DNA of 64,000 bases from CAZSNT01 sp964607765 (lineage in GTDB: Bacteria > Verrucomicrobiota > Lentisphaeria > Oligosphaerales > JABHEG01): NCBI GenBank assembly GCA_964607765.1, contig CAZSNT010000039.1, forward strand, positions 1 to 64,000, written 5' to 3'. The first letter of the stretch is position 1. The number at the start of each line of letters is the position of its first letter. A program made the translations under genes and the position numbers. This document shows, piece after piece, positions 1 to 8,281 of the stretch. The notes under the pieces are model-generated. The model saw only the letters and a program-made list of their open reading frames with translations. It was not told where the DNA came from and searched no databases.

Positions 1-544
1 GCTCGAGCTTCCCGACGGAGTAGTTCCAGCCGACGTTGTGCTGGCTCTTGAAGCCGCCTTCGGTTTCGATAATGTCCGGCGCGATCGTGCCGTCCGCGAT
101 CCAGGAGGCGCCCACCTGGCCAATATGCCTGTCTGATACTTTCCTGTAGTTGCCGATAAACGTCTTGCGTTTCTCTTCACCGTCGGAAAGCCCCACCAGT
201 GGCGGGAGAATCTCGTCCCTCACCTCCAGGACCGTGAAATTCAGTTTGCTGAAGATCTCACGCGTGACTTCCCCCTCGGGCTTGTCGTTTATGAGGCGAC
301 GGCAACCGTCTTCGATGAAGAACGCATGGAGGTCTTTGCCGACGACACGGTCGAGGAGAAACGCGGCGACCGTACTGTCCACGCCTCCGGACGCAGAGAG
401 AGCGATTTTCTCGCCCGGTTTCACCAGTCCCTTCACCCAGCAAATGGCTTTCTCAACAAAGTCCGCGGGATTGAAATCTGCAGGATTCTCGGGGATGGTG
501 TACTGAAACCTGTGCGTCTGGATCGTGTTAGCCTGAGTCGACAT
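1..544 (-). CDS. GMP synthase-like ATP pyrophosphatase, stand-alone (partial, C terminus outside window)
   Basis: The 181 visible codons begin with ATG at 544, preceded by a good ribosome site (caggaggcaac). About 40 residues in comes the P-loop of N-type ATP pyrophosphatases, SASGGVDSTVAAF, followed by EDGCRR, GNYRKVSDRHIG, DGTIAPDIIET and KSQHNVG. These align in order with the ATPase domain of GMP synthase, which adenylates XMP before amination. No glutamine amidotransferase domain precedes it, so it resembles the archaeal-type separate ATPase subunit. A glutaminase partner or a divergent substrate cannot be excluded. The loop EDGCRR replaces the more usual D-T/N-G-L-x-R. It is the last visible gene of the minus-strand secretion operon, 261 bp after the preceding gene. 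The family call is confident, the exact substrate less so. Confidence 0.8.
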   Translation of the reverse strand, partial: MSTQANTIQTHRFQYTIPENPADFNPADFVEKAICWVKGLVKPGEKIALSASGGVDSTVAAFLLDRVVGKDLHAFFIEDGCRRLINDKPEGEVTREIFSKLNFTVLEVRDEILPPLVGLSDGEEKRKTFIGNYRKVSDRHIGQVGASWIADGTIAPDIIETEGGFKSQHNVGWNYSVGKLE

Positions 545-805
545 GTTGCCTCCTGTCTGGATGGGGGGTCTGGCTGTTGCAAGCGATTACGGAAACCTGT
601 GTCTGAGCTTGTTTCGGGTCTCGGTCGCGATCTTCATCCTCACAAGTCTCCTGCGTCCGGCCAACGTTCTGCTCTGCGATGGCGCGTGCGACATATGCAG
701 AAGCGACTTGTCCGCGTTTCCCCTGTCGCCCGGCCCGGTCGCTGCCGAACTGCTTCCTCATCGTGAATACACTACGGAACATGCACGTCAATTCAAGCGT
801 CGGGG
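545..805. other. Intergenic gap with no recognised gene
   Basis: This 261-bp stretch separates the GMP synthase-like gene from the small membrane protein gene. Open frames exist on both strands but none resembles a protein family or has a convincing ribosome site. Apart from the Shine-Dalgarno sequence of the downstream gene at its low-coordinate end, I see nothing that can be named. Confidence 0.5.
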
Positions 806-1360
806 TCAGGCAGGTGTCTTCGCGCTGCCTTTCTTCCTCCGCGTTCCCTGCCTCGGCAGGCGTCGGCCGTTGCGGGCACGGCGCGCGACTCCGGCTTCCG
901 CCTCGAGGTGTTCGGCGAACGCCTGCTGCATGTCGCGGCGGGAAAACTGCACGGTCACTTTCCGTGCGTCGGTGACCAGGACGACGCGGTGGCGGGTAAG
1001 TTTGGTGGGGGATCCGCCTCCCGTAGCGCTGCCGCGGTAGCTGACTTTTTCCTCCAAGTAGTAATACTCGATGACATCGAACTCGACGCGGCCGCGGCAC
1101 ACAAGGAAGCGGGGGCAGTACACGTGACGCGCCTCGGAGTCAACCACGTAGCCGCGATAGGCGACGATCACGATTCGGCAACCGAGAACTGCGGCTGCGG
1201 CCGCGGCTGCGAGACTCAGGCCCAGCACGGCACGCTCTTCGAGATCCAGGGCGGGAAGCAGAACACGGGCAGAGAGCTCCCGGGCCAGGACCACCATCAC
1301 GAAGGCAGCGACAGTGGTCATGAGCACTTCGTGGCGGTCGCGGAATACTCGTCTGCTCAT
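806..1360 (-). CDS. Small membrane protein of unknown function in the secretion operon
   Basis: A protein of 184 residues. Two hydrophobic stretches lie near the N terminus (about residues 12-34 and 45-70, the second very Ala-rich), followed by a soluble domain of about 70 residues with alternating hydrophobic and charged residues (RVEFDVIEYYYLEEKVSYRG), and a basic tail. This layout of two membrane segments and a beta-rich domain recalls bPH/YcxB-like membrane proteins, but I see no diagnostic motif. It starts 18 bp after the gspF stop codon, so it is probably co-transcribed with the type II secretion genes. A role in assembling that machine is inferred only from position. Confidence 0.6.
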   Translation of the reverse strand: MSRRVFRDRHEVLMTTVAAFVMVVLARELSARVLLPALDLEERAVLGLSLAAAAAAAVLGCRIVIVAYRGYVVDSEARHVYCPRFLVCRGRVEFDVIEYYYLEEKVSYRGSATGGGSPTKLTRHRVVLVTDARKVTVQFSRRDMQQAFAEHLEAEAGVARRARNGRRLPRQGTRRKKGSAKTPA

Positions 1361-1378
1361 GGGTGGTGCGTTCCGCGG

Positions 1379-2599
1379 TCAGAGCCCGCCGATGGCGCTG
1401 ATCAGTTTGAGGTAAGGCACGAAGAAGGCGTAGAACACACCGGCCACGAGCAGGCCGGTGGCCAGAATGAGGAACGGTTCGATGATCGTGCTCACGTTGC
1501 CGAGGCTGATGTTGACCTCTTCCTCGTAAAGGTGAGCCACCTGCGGGAGCACCTCGGGGAGCGTCCCGGACTGCTCGCCGACCACGATCATATCCACCAG
1601 CAACGGCGGGAAAACCGAGGTCTTTTTCAGCGCGTCCTCGATGCTCATCCCGCCTTCAACGGCTGTCTGGAGCTTGTCGATGTCCAGCTTCGCCGCTTCG
1701 TTGCTGATCGCCTGTCGCGCGATCGCCAGCGACTCGATGATGTTGATTCCGCCGTCGAACAGGATCGAGAACGTGCGGGCGAATCGTGCGGCAAGCACAC
1801 GCTGATTCAGGCGGCCGAGCATGGGCAGGGCAAGCTTCAGCCTGTCACGCACCAGGCGCACAGGGAACAGGCAGCTGACCACCTTGTAGAGCACGACCAC
1901 AGCGATCGGGATGAGAAGGACCAGGTACCAATAGGTGCGGACCCAGGCAACGATTGCCATCACGATTCGGGTCCAGAGCGGGAGTTCGGCCTGGAAATCG
2001 CCCAAGAGCTCGGCGAAGACGGGCGCGATGAAGGTGGAGAGCAGCACGCAGATGCCCATGGCCAGGCCCAACACGATGCAGGGATAGACAGCGGCTGCCA
2101 GCAGTTTGCGCCGCAGCAGTGCCTCGCGCTCACAGTGGTCGGCCAGCCGCAGCAGCGTGGCGGGAAGCTGCCCGCTGATCTCTCCCGACCTGACGCTGGC
2201 CACATAGAGTGGGCTGAACGTGCGCGGGAACGTTGCGAGTGCGCCCCAGAACGGCTTCCCATTCTCGATCTGCACACCCACCTCGTAGATGATGTGGCGC
2301 GTCTTCTGGTGTCTCATGCGCGTGCCGATCGTCTGCAGGGCGCGCATGATCGGCATGCCGGTCCGCACCAGGATGGCCAGTTCCCGAGTGAGAGCGCCGA
2401 GACGCCGTGCGCCGACGCCGCGCACGGGCGCCAGCAGGTCGCGAGTTCTGAGCGGCTGGTCGCTCAGACTCAGGCCCTCCATCATGGAGGCGGTCTCGCC
2501 GACCTCTCGTTGACGAATATCGGCCCGCAATCTGGCTCGAATGTGGTCGGTCAAATCCGCCGGGCCGGGCGGGGCAGGTTCGCTTGGGCGGTTCGCCAT
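1379..2599 (-). CDS. gspF: Type II secretion / type IV pilus inner-membrane platform protein (GspF/PilC family)
   Basis: The product has 406 residues. Two T2SSF domains are visible: the first begins around LTRELAILVRTGMPIMRALQTI and the second around ARTFSILFDGGINIIESLAIAR. Each is followed by the family pattern of extent and gap (GEQSGTLPEVL in the second copy). Three strong membrane segments occur, near VYPCIVLGLAMGICVLLSTF, YWYLVLLIPIAVVVLYKVV and the C-terminal LATGLLVAGVFYAFFVPYL. The start at 2599 is chosen for its GAGGGA ribosome site six bases upstream; the frame is open further but lacks a site. An extra N-terminal region of about 70 residues precedes the first domain. GspF couples the GspE motor to pseudopilus growth, and gspE lies 22 bp upstream. 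Confidence 0.95.
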   Translation of the reverse strand: MANRPSEPAPPGPADLTDHIRARLRADIRQREVGETASMMEGLSLSDQPLRTRDLLAPVRGVGARRLGALTRELAILVRTGMPIMRALQTIGTRMRHQKTRHIIYEVGVQIENGKPFWGALATFPRTFSPLYVASVRSGEISGQLPATLLRLADHCEREALLRRKLLAAAVYPCIVLGLAMGICVLLSTFIAPVFAELLGDFQAELPLWTRIVMAIVAWVRTYWYLVLLIPIAVVVLYKVVSCLFPVRLVRDRLKLALPMLGRLNQRVLAARFARTFSILFDGGINIIESLAIARQAISNEAAKLDIDKLQTAVEGGMSIEDALKKTSVFPPLLVDMIVVGEQSGTLPEVLPQVAHLYEEEVNISLGNVSTIIEPFLILATGLLVAGVFYAFFVPYLKLISAIGGL

Positions 2600-2621
2600 G
2601 ACATATCCCTCACTGCTCGAT

Positions 2622-4814
2622 TCAGACTTGCCTGACCATGTTCCGGGCCACCTCGTCGACCGAGGTAATCTGCTTCTTGACCTTGTGCATGGCATCGACA
2701 AGCAACGTCTTCATGCCCTCGGACACCGCGGCCTGCGTGATCTCGCGCTCCGGCGCGCCGCTGCGCACCAGATCCTGGATCTTCTCGGTCATCAGCAGCA
2801 TCTCGAACACGCCCACACGTCCGCGGTAGCCCGTGTGGTAACAGGCCGAACAGCCGCGGCCGCGGGCGAACACCAGATCATCCGGAATGTCGCCGTGGAA
2901 TCCCACCTCGCTGAGCACGCTCTCGTCCGGCTTGTATTCTTCCTTGCAGTGCTGGCAGATGCGCCGGACGAGCCGCTGGTTGACTATCCCCAGCACGGAA
3001 GTCGCAACCAGGAACGGGGGGATGTCCAGGTTCACCAGGTTCGTGATCGCTCCGGCTGCGTTGCGGGTGTGCAGCGTGGTGAACACCAGGTGCCCTGTCA
3101 CGGCTGCCCGCACCGAGATGGCCGCCGTCTCACGGTCACGGACCTCACCGACCAGGAGCTTGTTCACATCCTGGCGCAGCACGGCGCGCAGTATGGTCGC
3201 GAACGTGCAGTCGATACGCGGGTCGACCTGTACCTGGTTGATCCCCGGCAGCTCGTATTCGATCGGGTCCTCGATGGTGACGATGCTGTCGGTCAGAACG
3301 TTGATCTTGTTCAGGGCCGCGTACTGGGTCGTGGTCTTACCCGAGCCGATTGGGCCTGTCACCAGAATCATGCCGTTCGGGCTGTGGATGAGCCGCTCCA
3401 TCTTGCTGTAGGAATCGGCTGACAGCCCCAGTTGCTTCATGCCCAGGAACAGCGTGGCCGGGTTGAGCAGGCGGATCACGAGTCGCTCGCCCAGCGATGT
3501 AGGCAGCGTGGCGATGCGCATGTCGTACTTGCGGTCTTTGATCTCCATGGCGAAATGCCCGTCCTGCGGCCGGCGCTTCTGCGTGATGTCCATGTTCGCC
3601 AGGATCTTGATACGCGAGATCAGAGCCGCCTGCGTGTCACAGGGCACGGTCATCACGTCGTAGAGCATGCCGTCGATGCGGTACCTGACGCGCAGTTCGT
3701 TGATTTGCGGCTCCAGGTGGATGTCCGTGGCCTCGGCGTGGATGGCGCCTTCCACAATGGAGGCAACCAGATCGGTCACGGACGCATTCTCGACCAGTTC
3801 ATCAAGGCCGGCGTGCGCTGCGCGTGCCGCCGCACGCTGCGGGCCCACTGCCGTATCGGGCGCTGCTGCTGCTGCCGCTCGCGCCGGCTCGGCGGGCTGT
3901 GTGTGCTCGAAGTAGCGGTCAATCGCGGCCATGAGATCATCCTGCCAGGCGAACATCGGCTCGATCCGGTGGCCGGTCAGCATGGACAGGTCGTCGATCG
4001 CAGTCACGTCTTTGGGATCGGCCATGGCGACTTTGAGTGCGTTGTCCTGCTTTCTCAGCGGCAGGGCTCGGTAGTTTCTGGCCAAGTTCTCGGGGATGAG
4101 TCGAGCTGTGCTTTCGTCAATATCGTATTTGGTGAGTTCGACGTAAGGTGTCCCCCACTCGGCTTCGAAGGCTTTGCCTAACTGCTCCCGCGTAACCAGC
4201 TCGCGGTCCACCAGCAGCGCGGCAAGATCAGCGCCGGAACCCTCCACTTCGGCGACCAGTTCGCCGAGGGTGTCTTCGGCCAGCAGATTCTGTTTGGCAA
4301 CGACCTCGGCCACCTGTTCGCGCCGCAGTCCGGTACGTACCGCCGGGCCTTCCACTCGTTGCGCATCCGCTATCTGTTTGGCCGTCACCAGTCTCAGATT
4401 CAGCAGCACACGGCCGACGTCGTCGCCGGTGCGTTCCTGCTCAATGAGCGCCTGGCCGAGTTGGGCGCGCGTGATGATGCCGCGGTCGACGAGGACCTCG
4501 CCCAAAGGCAGGCCGCCTTTGGCTTCCTCGGCCACCTGCTCCCCCAACTCCTCGGCCGTGGCATATCCGTTCTCGACAATGACCTCGCCCAACGCCTTGC
4601 CGCGTGACCAGATCTCGTAGGTCAGAAGCTCCTTGAGACTCTTCAGGCTCATGTCGCTCATGAGGATTTCCCAGAGCTTCTTGCCGCTGGCTTTCTGCTT
4701 CCTGACCGCTTCGTTGAGCTGCTGTTCAGTGATGGAACGCGCGAACTCCACAGTGGTCTTGGTTGCAAGATCCTCTCCCAGAGCCGCATCGAAATCTTTG
4801 TACTCATTAGCCAT
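2622..4814 (-). CDS. gspE: Type II secretion / type IV pilus assembly ATPase (GspE/PilB family)
   Basis: This 730-residue ATPase would power pseudopilus assembly at the cytoplasmic face. The C-terminal half shows Walker A GPIGSGKTTT, the Asp box IEDPIEYELPG, Walker B LLVGEVRDRETA, the His box TGHLVFTTLHT and a zinc-type CxxC ... CxxC pair (CQHC ... CSAC). The N-terminal third carries three or four tandem MshEN-like repeats of the form LGEVLVDRGIITRAQLGQAL, more than the usual one or two. An Ala/Pro-rich linker precedes the motor. The usual LRQDPD before Walker B reads LRQDVN here. The start at 4814 (MANEYKDF) is preceded by GGGGTGG. It lies between a K/PilX-like pseudopilin gene and gspF. Confidence 0.95.
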   Translation of the reverse strand: MANEYKDFDAALGEDLATKTTVEFARSITEQQLNEAVRKQKASGKKLWEILMSDMSLKSLKELLTYEIWSRGKALGEVIVENGYATAEELGEQVAEEAKGGLPLGEVLVDRGIITRAQLGQALIEQERTGDDVGRVLLNLRLVTAKQIADAQRVEGPAVRTGLRREQVAEVVAKQNLLAEDTLGELVAEVEGSGADLAALLVDRELVTREQLGKAFEAEWGTPYVELTKYDIDESTARLIPENLARNYRALPLRKQDNALKVAMADPKDVTAIDDLSMLTGHRIEPMFAWQDDLMAAIDRYFEHTQPAEPARAAAAAAPDTAVGPQRAAARAAHAGLDELVENASVTDLVASIVEGAIHAEATDIHLEPQINELRVRYRIDGMLYDVMTVPCDTQAALISRIKILANMDITQKRRPQDGHFAMEIKDRKYDMRIATLPTSLGERLVIRLLNPATLFLGMKQLGLSADSYSKMERLIHSPNGMILVTGPIGSGKTTTQYAALNKINVLTDSIVTIEDPIEYELPGINQVQVDPRIDCTFATILRAVLRQDVNKLLVGEVRDRETAAISVRAAVTGHLVFTTLHTRNAAGAITNLVNLDIPPFLVATSVLGIVNQRLVRRICQHCKEEYKPDESVLSEVGFHGDIPDDLVFARGRGCSACYHTGYRGRVGVFEMLLMTEKIQDLVRSGAPEREITQAAVSEGMKTLLVDAMHKVKKQITSVDEVARNMVRQV

Positions 4815-4870
4815 GGTAACCACCCCAATCTGCGTTCCGTTCTTGGGCACCCCGCATCGGTTCGGGCCGC

Positions 4871-5413
4871 TCAGTCTTCGTTCCAATACAGCGTCTGCCA
4901 GCCGTCCTCACTTCTGGCAGCAATCACCACGATCCGCGCCGTGGCCGTAGGCCTGGCGCCGCGCATGACATTTCCGCGTGAACAGACAATGATGCCGCTT
5001 GTCTCGACCGCGATCGGCGTGTGCGGCACGAGCAGCTTCCGGAAAGGCGCCGGCAGTTCGGTGAGACTTGACTCGGAGATCGGGCCCCGGAACGGCTGCC
5101 AGGTGACGCGGTAGCGACAGGTCCGGTCAAGATCGTGTTCCGCCTGCTGCAGTGTCGGCGCAGACGTCACGCTCTCCACGGCTTGAGAGAGGCCGTGTTC
5201 CACGCCCGAACGGGCAGCGTAGTGCGCCCGGATCTCGGTGGCGAACCGGCGCGCATAGGCTGTCTCGACAGTCATCACACTGGGCACAACAGCGCCGAGC
5301 ACAGAGAGGATCGTCACCACTCCCATGACCACAACCAGCGCCGTGCCGGCGGTATGCCCGGTGCGTACTCGCTGCAACAGATGGCGCCGAACGCGATGGA
5401 CGGTTCCAGTCAC
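4871..5413 (-). CDS. PilX/GspK-like minor pseudopilin
   Basis: A protein of 180 residues with a hydrophobic N-terminal helix (GTALVVVMGVVTILSVLGAVVPSV) after a basic leader, then an ETAYARRFATEIRAHYAARSGVEHGL stretch (quoted in part, residues about 50-75) typical of PilX and GspK proteins, where small residues face the pilus core. Its GTG start overlaps the stop codon of the upstream gspJ-like gene (GTGA), so the two are translationally coupled. There is no canonical FTLxE motif, which is normal for PilX/GspK relatives. It is short for GspK (usually about 300 residues), so it may be a reduced version. It probably tips or initiates the pseudopilus built by the neighbouring GspE and GspF. Confidence 0.75.
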   Translation of the reverse strand: MTGTVHRVRRHLLQRVRTGHTAGTALVVVMGVVTILSVLGAVVPSVMTVETAYARRFATEIRAHYAARSGVEHGLSQAVESVTSAPTLQQAEHDLDRTCRYRVTWQPFRGPISESSLTELPAPFRKLLVPHTPIAVETSGIIVCSRGNVMRGARPTATARIVVIAARSEDGWQTLYWNED

Positions 5414-6021
5414 AAGCGTCCTCCCAAAGCGGGCACGAAGACCCGGGTGCTCAGATGCCGCTCCCGGCCTTGCCGGGCGCCCTCGCGGAAACGGATGGTC
5501 ATCTCGACCGCTCCCGGAAGACTGCTCTTCTGCGACGGCCAGGCGCCGGCCCAGGAGTCATCGCGCGCCGTGCGGGCACGGTACTGGAAAGAAACATCGT
5601 CAATCCGGTCAAAGCTCGACTGGCTCAGTACTTTGCCGTCAGGCGCCCGGACCCGCCGGCACAACGAGAGCTCGGCGCTGTCCTCGTTGGGGACCAGGCA
5701 GTATTCCACCCGCGTCGCGGGCCGATCAGCCGTCTCAGTTGGCGTCCAGGCCGCGAACTGCACGGCTGCCTGCTCGCCTCGGAGCAGCGTCCGTGACCCG
5801 CCGGCCTGCTCGGTAACCCGCCGCATGGAGCGCAAGTCCTGACCGAACATGACCAATGCCTGACGGGCCTGCCGCCAGGCGTCCTGCTGTTCCCGCGAAG
5901 TCTCCCAGTGCTCGAACGCCAGCATGAGCATCTGGAACGACACTGTCATCACCAGGCTCAGAAGCGCACCGTAGGTCAGAAGCTCGACCAACGTGAACTG
6001 CTTTTGCGTTCGCACTTGCAT
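5410..6021 (-). CDS. GspJ/PulJ-like minor pseudopilin
   Basis: A protein of 203 residues. Near the N terminus is a prepilin peptidase site and transmembrane helix, KQFTLVELLTYGALLSLVM, with the conserved Glu at position +5 but with Gln in place of the usual Gly before the cleavage point. The rest is a beta-rich domain with paired Cys and many Arg residues, as in GspJ. The ATG overlaps the stop codon of the upstream gspI-like gene (TGATG), and its own stop overlaps the next start, so the three pseudopilins are translated as a coupled block. The Gly(-1) to Gln change is unusual, because the peptidase usually needs Gly; processing may therefore be poor or absent. Confidence 0.8.
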   Translation of the reverse strand: MQVRTQKQFTLVELLTYGALLSLVMTVSFQMLMLAFEHWETSREQQDAWRQARQALVMFGQDLRSMRRVTEQAGGSRTLLRGEQAAVQFAAWTPTETADRPATRVEYCLVPNEDSAELSLCRRVRAPDGKVLSQSSFDRIDDVSFQYRARTARDDSWAGAWPSQKSSLPGAVEMTIRFREGARQGRERHLSTRVFVPALGGRL

Positions 6022-6416
6022 CAGAGCGTCCCGCTTCCGCCTTTGCGCAGGCGTGACCGTACGTCGTAACTGCGTGATCGGCCCTGGATTTTCCAGCTCA
6101 CCGCTACATGCACTTCCATCAACTGCTCGCCGTCGTCCGCGCTGTCAGTGATCTCACGCCGCCATTGGTAACCGGCGTAGGGACCGGTTCCCTGCCCTTC
6201 GTCAACGTGGGGGAGCGTCACGGGGCGGCTGCGCATCAGGAACGCTTCTTCCATCTTCTGCTGGGCCAACAGCGCGGAAAGGGTGAGGTGTCTGCCTGTC
6301 CGGGCCATGGTGTTGGCCTGCTGGTACAGCTGCACAAGGAACGTCATTCCCATGCCGAGGATCGCCAATGCAACGATCAGTTCGGTTAGAGAAAACGGGC
6401 TGGCTCGTCTACGCAT
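6021..6416 (-). CDS. GspI-like minor pseudopilin
   Basis: A protein of 131 residues with a short basic leader (MRRRASP) and the prepilin helix FSLTELIVALAILGMGMTFL, followed by a small C-terminal domain. Size and placement next to a GspJ-like gene match GspI. The residue before the Phe is Pro, not the usual Gly, so the cleavage site is atypical, as in the neighbouring GspJ-like protein. The start at 6416 is supported by GAGGGA seven bases upstream; a longer frame begins at 6461 but lacks a site. In GspIJK systems these three proteins form the pseudopilus tip. Confidence 0.75.
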   Translation of the reverse strand: MRRRASPFSLTELIVALAILGMGMTFLVQLYQQANTMARTGRHLTLSALLAQQKMEEAFLMRSRPVTLPHVDEGQGTGPYAGYQWRREITDSADDGEQLMEVHVAVSWKIQGRSRSYDVRSRLRKGGSGTL

Positions 6417-6648
6417 CGCGTTCCCTCGTGTGGCACATCCGAACGCAGCCGGTAGGAGCATGGTGAAGATGCCGTCCCGGTCTGCGCAATGAGTGGGGGG
6501 ATGCCTCCTTGCCTACATTAACAGAGTAACCGCGTCCTTCGTCCATTTCAAGACCCGGTCGGGAGCAAATGTCGAGGTGGGCATGTCCCGGGGCAGGAGC
6601 GGGGAGATCTTCCCGGCCTGCCGGCCTCGGGCTGTCGTTCTGTTTACC

Positions 6649-7332
6649 TCAATCCTGGAGGCCGAGCTCTTTGAGCAACCTGGCCACTTTCCGTTGGTTT
6701 TCCGCTGTGTTGGTGATACCCAGAAGGCTCTGCCGTTGATAATAGGCGACGCGCGCGCCCGGCGGGAACGTCACTCCCTTGTCGTCGAAGAAAGCCTGCA
6801 GGTCTTTGGTCTCCTTCTTGCTGCCGTCTGCGAACACCCATCCGGCGTTCAAGGGGTAGAACTGGGTCTGCATCAGGTCGGCAGCACGCCCTTTGCCGGT
6901 GATGACCACGACAGACGGGTCAATGCGGTACGACAGTCCGGTGCTGATACACACGTACCGGATTGCGTCAGCCAGGGATATCTTGCCTGTGTGTACGGTG
7001 AGCGTCCGGTCTGCTTCCTCCGGTGTGAGCAGCAGCATCATGTTCACACCTGTCTTGTCCGCGTCCGCGTTCTGACTGCGCCGGCGCAGCACGGCGATGA
7101 TCTCGGTCACAGCCAGGTCTTCGAAACTCATCTCGTCGATGACGATGGACTGCAGCTTCGCATTGATCGCAGCCAGCTTGCTTTGGGACTTCTTCGAGAA
7201 AACCTGGGTCGGCCTACTGGTCTTGGGTGACGTGCCGGCCCGTAACGGGGACACTGCGGGCGCGAACAGCGCGATGGCTGCGATGGCTGCTGCAGCGTGG
7301 GCGTGCAGCGAACGGTGCTGGTCTGTCATCAT
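6649..7332 (-). CDS. Secreted protein with secretin/TonB short N-terminal (STN)-like domain
   Basis: A protein of 227 residues with a signal peptide (hydrophobic AAAAIAAIALFAPAVSPLRA). The repeated beta-alpha-beta folds resemble the N0/STN modules of secretins and TonB receptors: KLQSIVIDEMSFEDLAVTEI, then NMMLLLTPEEADRTLTVHTGKISLADAIRYVC. It ends with a second N-domain-like piece finishing VARLLKELGL. It has no secretin pore domain, so it is not GspD itself. Two adjacent ATG codons (7332, 7329) follow GGGAGGAG; the second has the better spacing. It is the first gene of the minus-strand secretion operon and may act in the periplasm with a secretin encoded elsewhere. A 232-bp gap follows before the gspI-like gene. 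Confidence 0.7.
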   Translation of the reverse strand: MMTDQHRSLHAHAAAAIAAIALFAPAVSPLRAGTSPKTSRPTQVFSKKSQSKLAAINAKLQSIVIDEMSFEDLAVTEIIAVLRRRSQNADADKTGVNMMLLLTPEEADRTLTVHTGKISLADAIRYVCISTGLSYRIDPSVVVITGKGRAADLMQTQFYPLNAGWVFADGSKKETKDLQAFFDDKGVTFPPGARVAYYQRQSLLGITNTAENQRKVARLLKELGLQD

Positions 7333-7519
7333 ACTCCTCCCTTGTCGGTCATTGGCTTCGCGTCACGAGCAGCGATTGTGAGGGGCGGGTATGCCGGTAT
7401 ATTCTCCCCAAGGCGAAGTCGGGCTCACGCGGGTTGTGTTCCCCCGTCAGCCTTTACGGCCAACCGCCACTCTACGGTAACGTGTGGAACGCGTGTACGC
7501 AACTGTACGGGACGTGCAG

Positions 7520-8281
7520 ATGACCGGTCTTGTCCTTCTGAACGTGGGCAACACGCACACTCAGGTGGCCTTGTGCCCGCCTGACGGGTTGCGGGACACT
7601 GGCGTGCTCAGCACCGCCCGCCTGTTGCAGGACAGTTCGGGCGTCGCGTTGCACGCGGACATTCCCCGCGCCGCGACGTACCTTGTCGCTTCCGTTGTGC
7701 CGGCCGCCGCTGCGGCGCTGGTTGCGGGCCTTGGCGCGTCACGCGTTCACTTCATCGAACCGGCGTTGATCAAAGCTGTGGATTTCAGCGCCGTCGACGC
7801 CCGCACGATTGGGCAGGACCGACTGGCGAATGCGGCCGCGGCCGTGGCGATGGGCGTTGTGCCGGGGATCGTGCTGGACTGCGGCACCGCTATCACGACC
7901 GAAGTGGTGGATGCGCAGCACCGGTTCCGCGGCGGCGCCATCCTCCCGGGACGCGCGTTGCTGCGCCGCGCGCTGCACGCGGACACCGCACAGTTGCCCG
8001 ACGTGCCGATCGCCGGCGATTGCCCGTCTGCGGTCGGCGCCAACACGCAGCAGGCGATCAGGGCGGGGGTGGATCTGGGCGCTCTGGGCAGCGTGGAGCG
8101 CGTGATTCGTGAGACCCGACGCGAGCTGGGCTGCAGGGACTGTCCCGTGATCGCCGTGGGCGGGGACGCCGAGTTCTTCAGTCGCCACTTGGACGCAGTC
8201 ACCCACGGTCCGACCGACTTCACCCTCCGGGGCCTGGGGGCGATCGCGGAACAGCTTGGGCTCACCGACGCTCAGGTCTGA
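7520..8281 (+). CDS. coaX: Type III pantothenate kinase (CoaX) with Asp-to-Asn change in the first motif
   Basis: This 253-residue enzyme should phosphorylate pantothenate, the first step of coenzyme A synthesis, in the cytoplasm. Family landmarks in order: the phosphate loop LLNVGNTHT near the N terminus, IGQDRLANAAAA carrying the catalytic Asp, VLDCGTAITTEVVD, FRGGAILPG, and a C-terminal RGLGAIAEQL. In the family the first motif is normally Asp-x-Gly-Asn-Thr; here the Asp is Asn. The other motifs are intact. The start at 7520 places the phosphate loop near residue 8, as in characterised members. A longer frame begins at 7484. Its 3' end overlaps the convergent ABC ATPase gene by 10 bp. Confidence 0.85.
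   Translation: MTGLVLLNVGNTHTQVALCPPDGLRDTGVLSTARLLQDSSGVALHADIPRAATYLVASVVPAAAAALVAGLGASRVHFIEPALIKAVDFSAVDARTIGQDRLANAAAAVAMGVVPGIVLDCGTAITTEVVDAQHRFRGGAILPGRALLRRALHADTAQLPDVPIAGDCPSAVGANTQQAIRAGVDLGALGSVERVIRETRRELGCRDCPVIAVGGDAEFFSRHLDAVTHGPTDFTLRGLGAIAEQLGLTDAQV

Noticed and set aside
545..805. Hypothetical protein with a CDGACDIC motif in the plus-strand frame
   Set aside because: No ribosome site, no family match and the frame runs through neighbouring genes; probably a chance frame.
908..2635. Long plus-strand open frame opposite gspF
   Set aside because: It is the antisense shadow of the high-GC gspF gene, rich in His, Asp and Gln with no family motif and no ribosome site.
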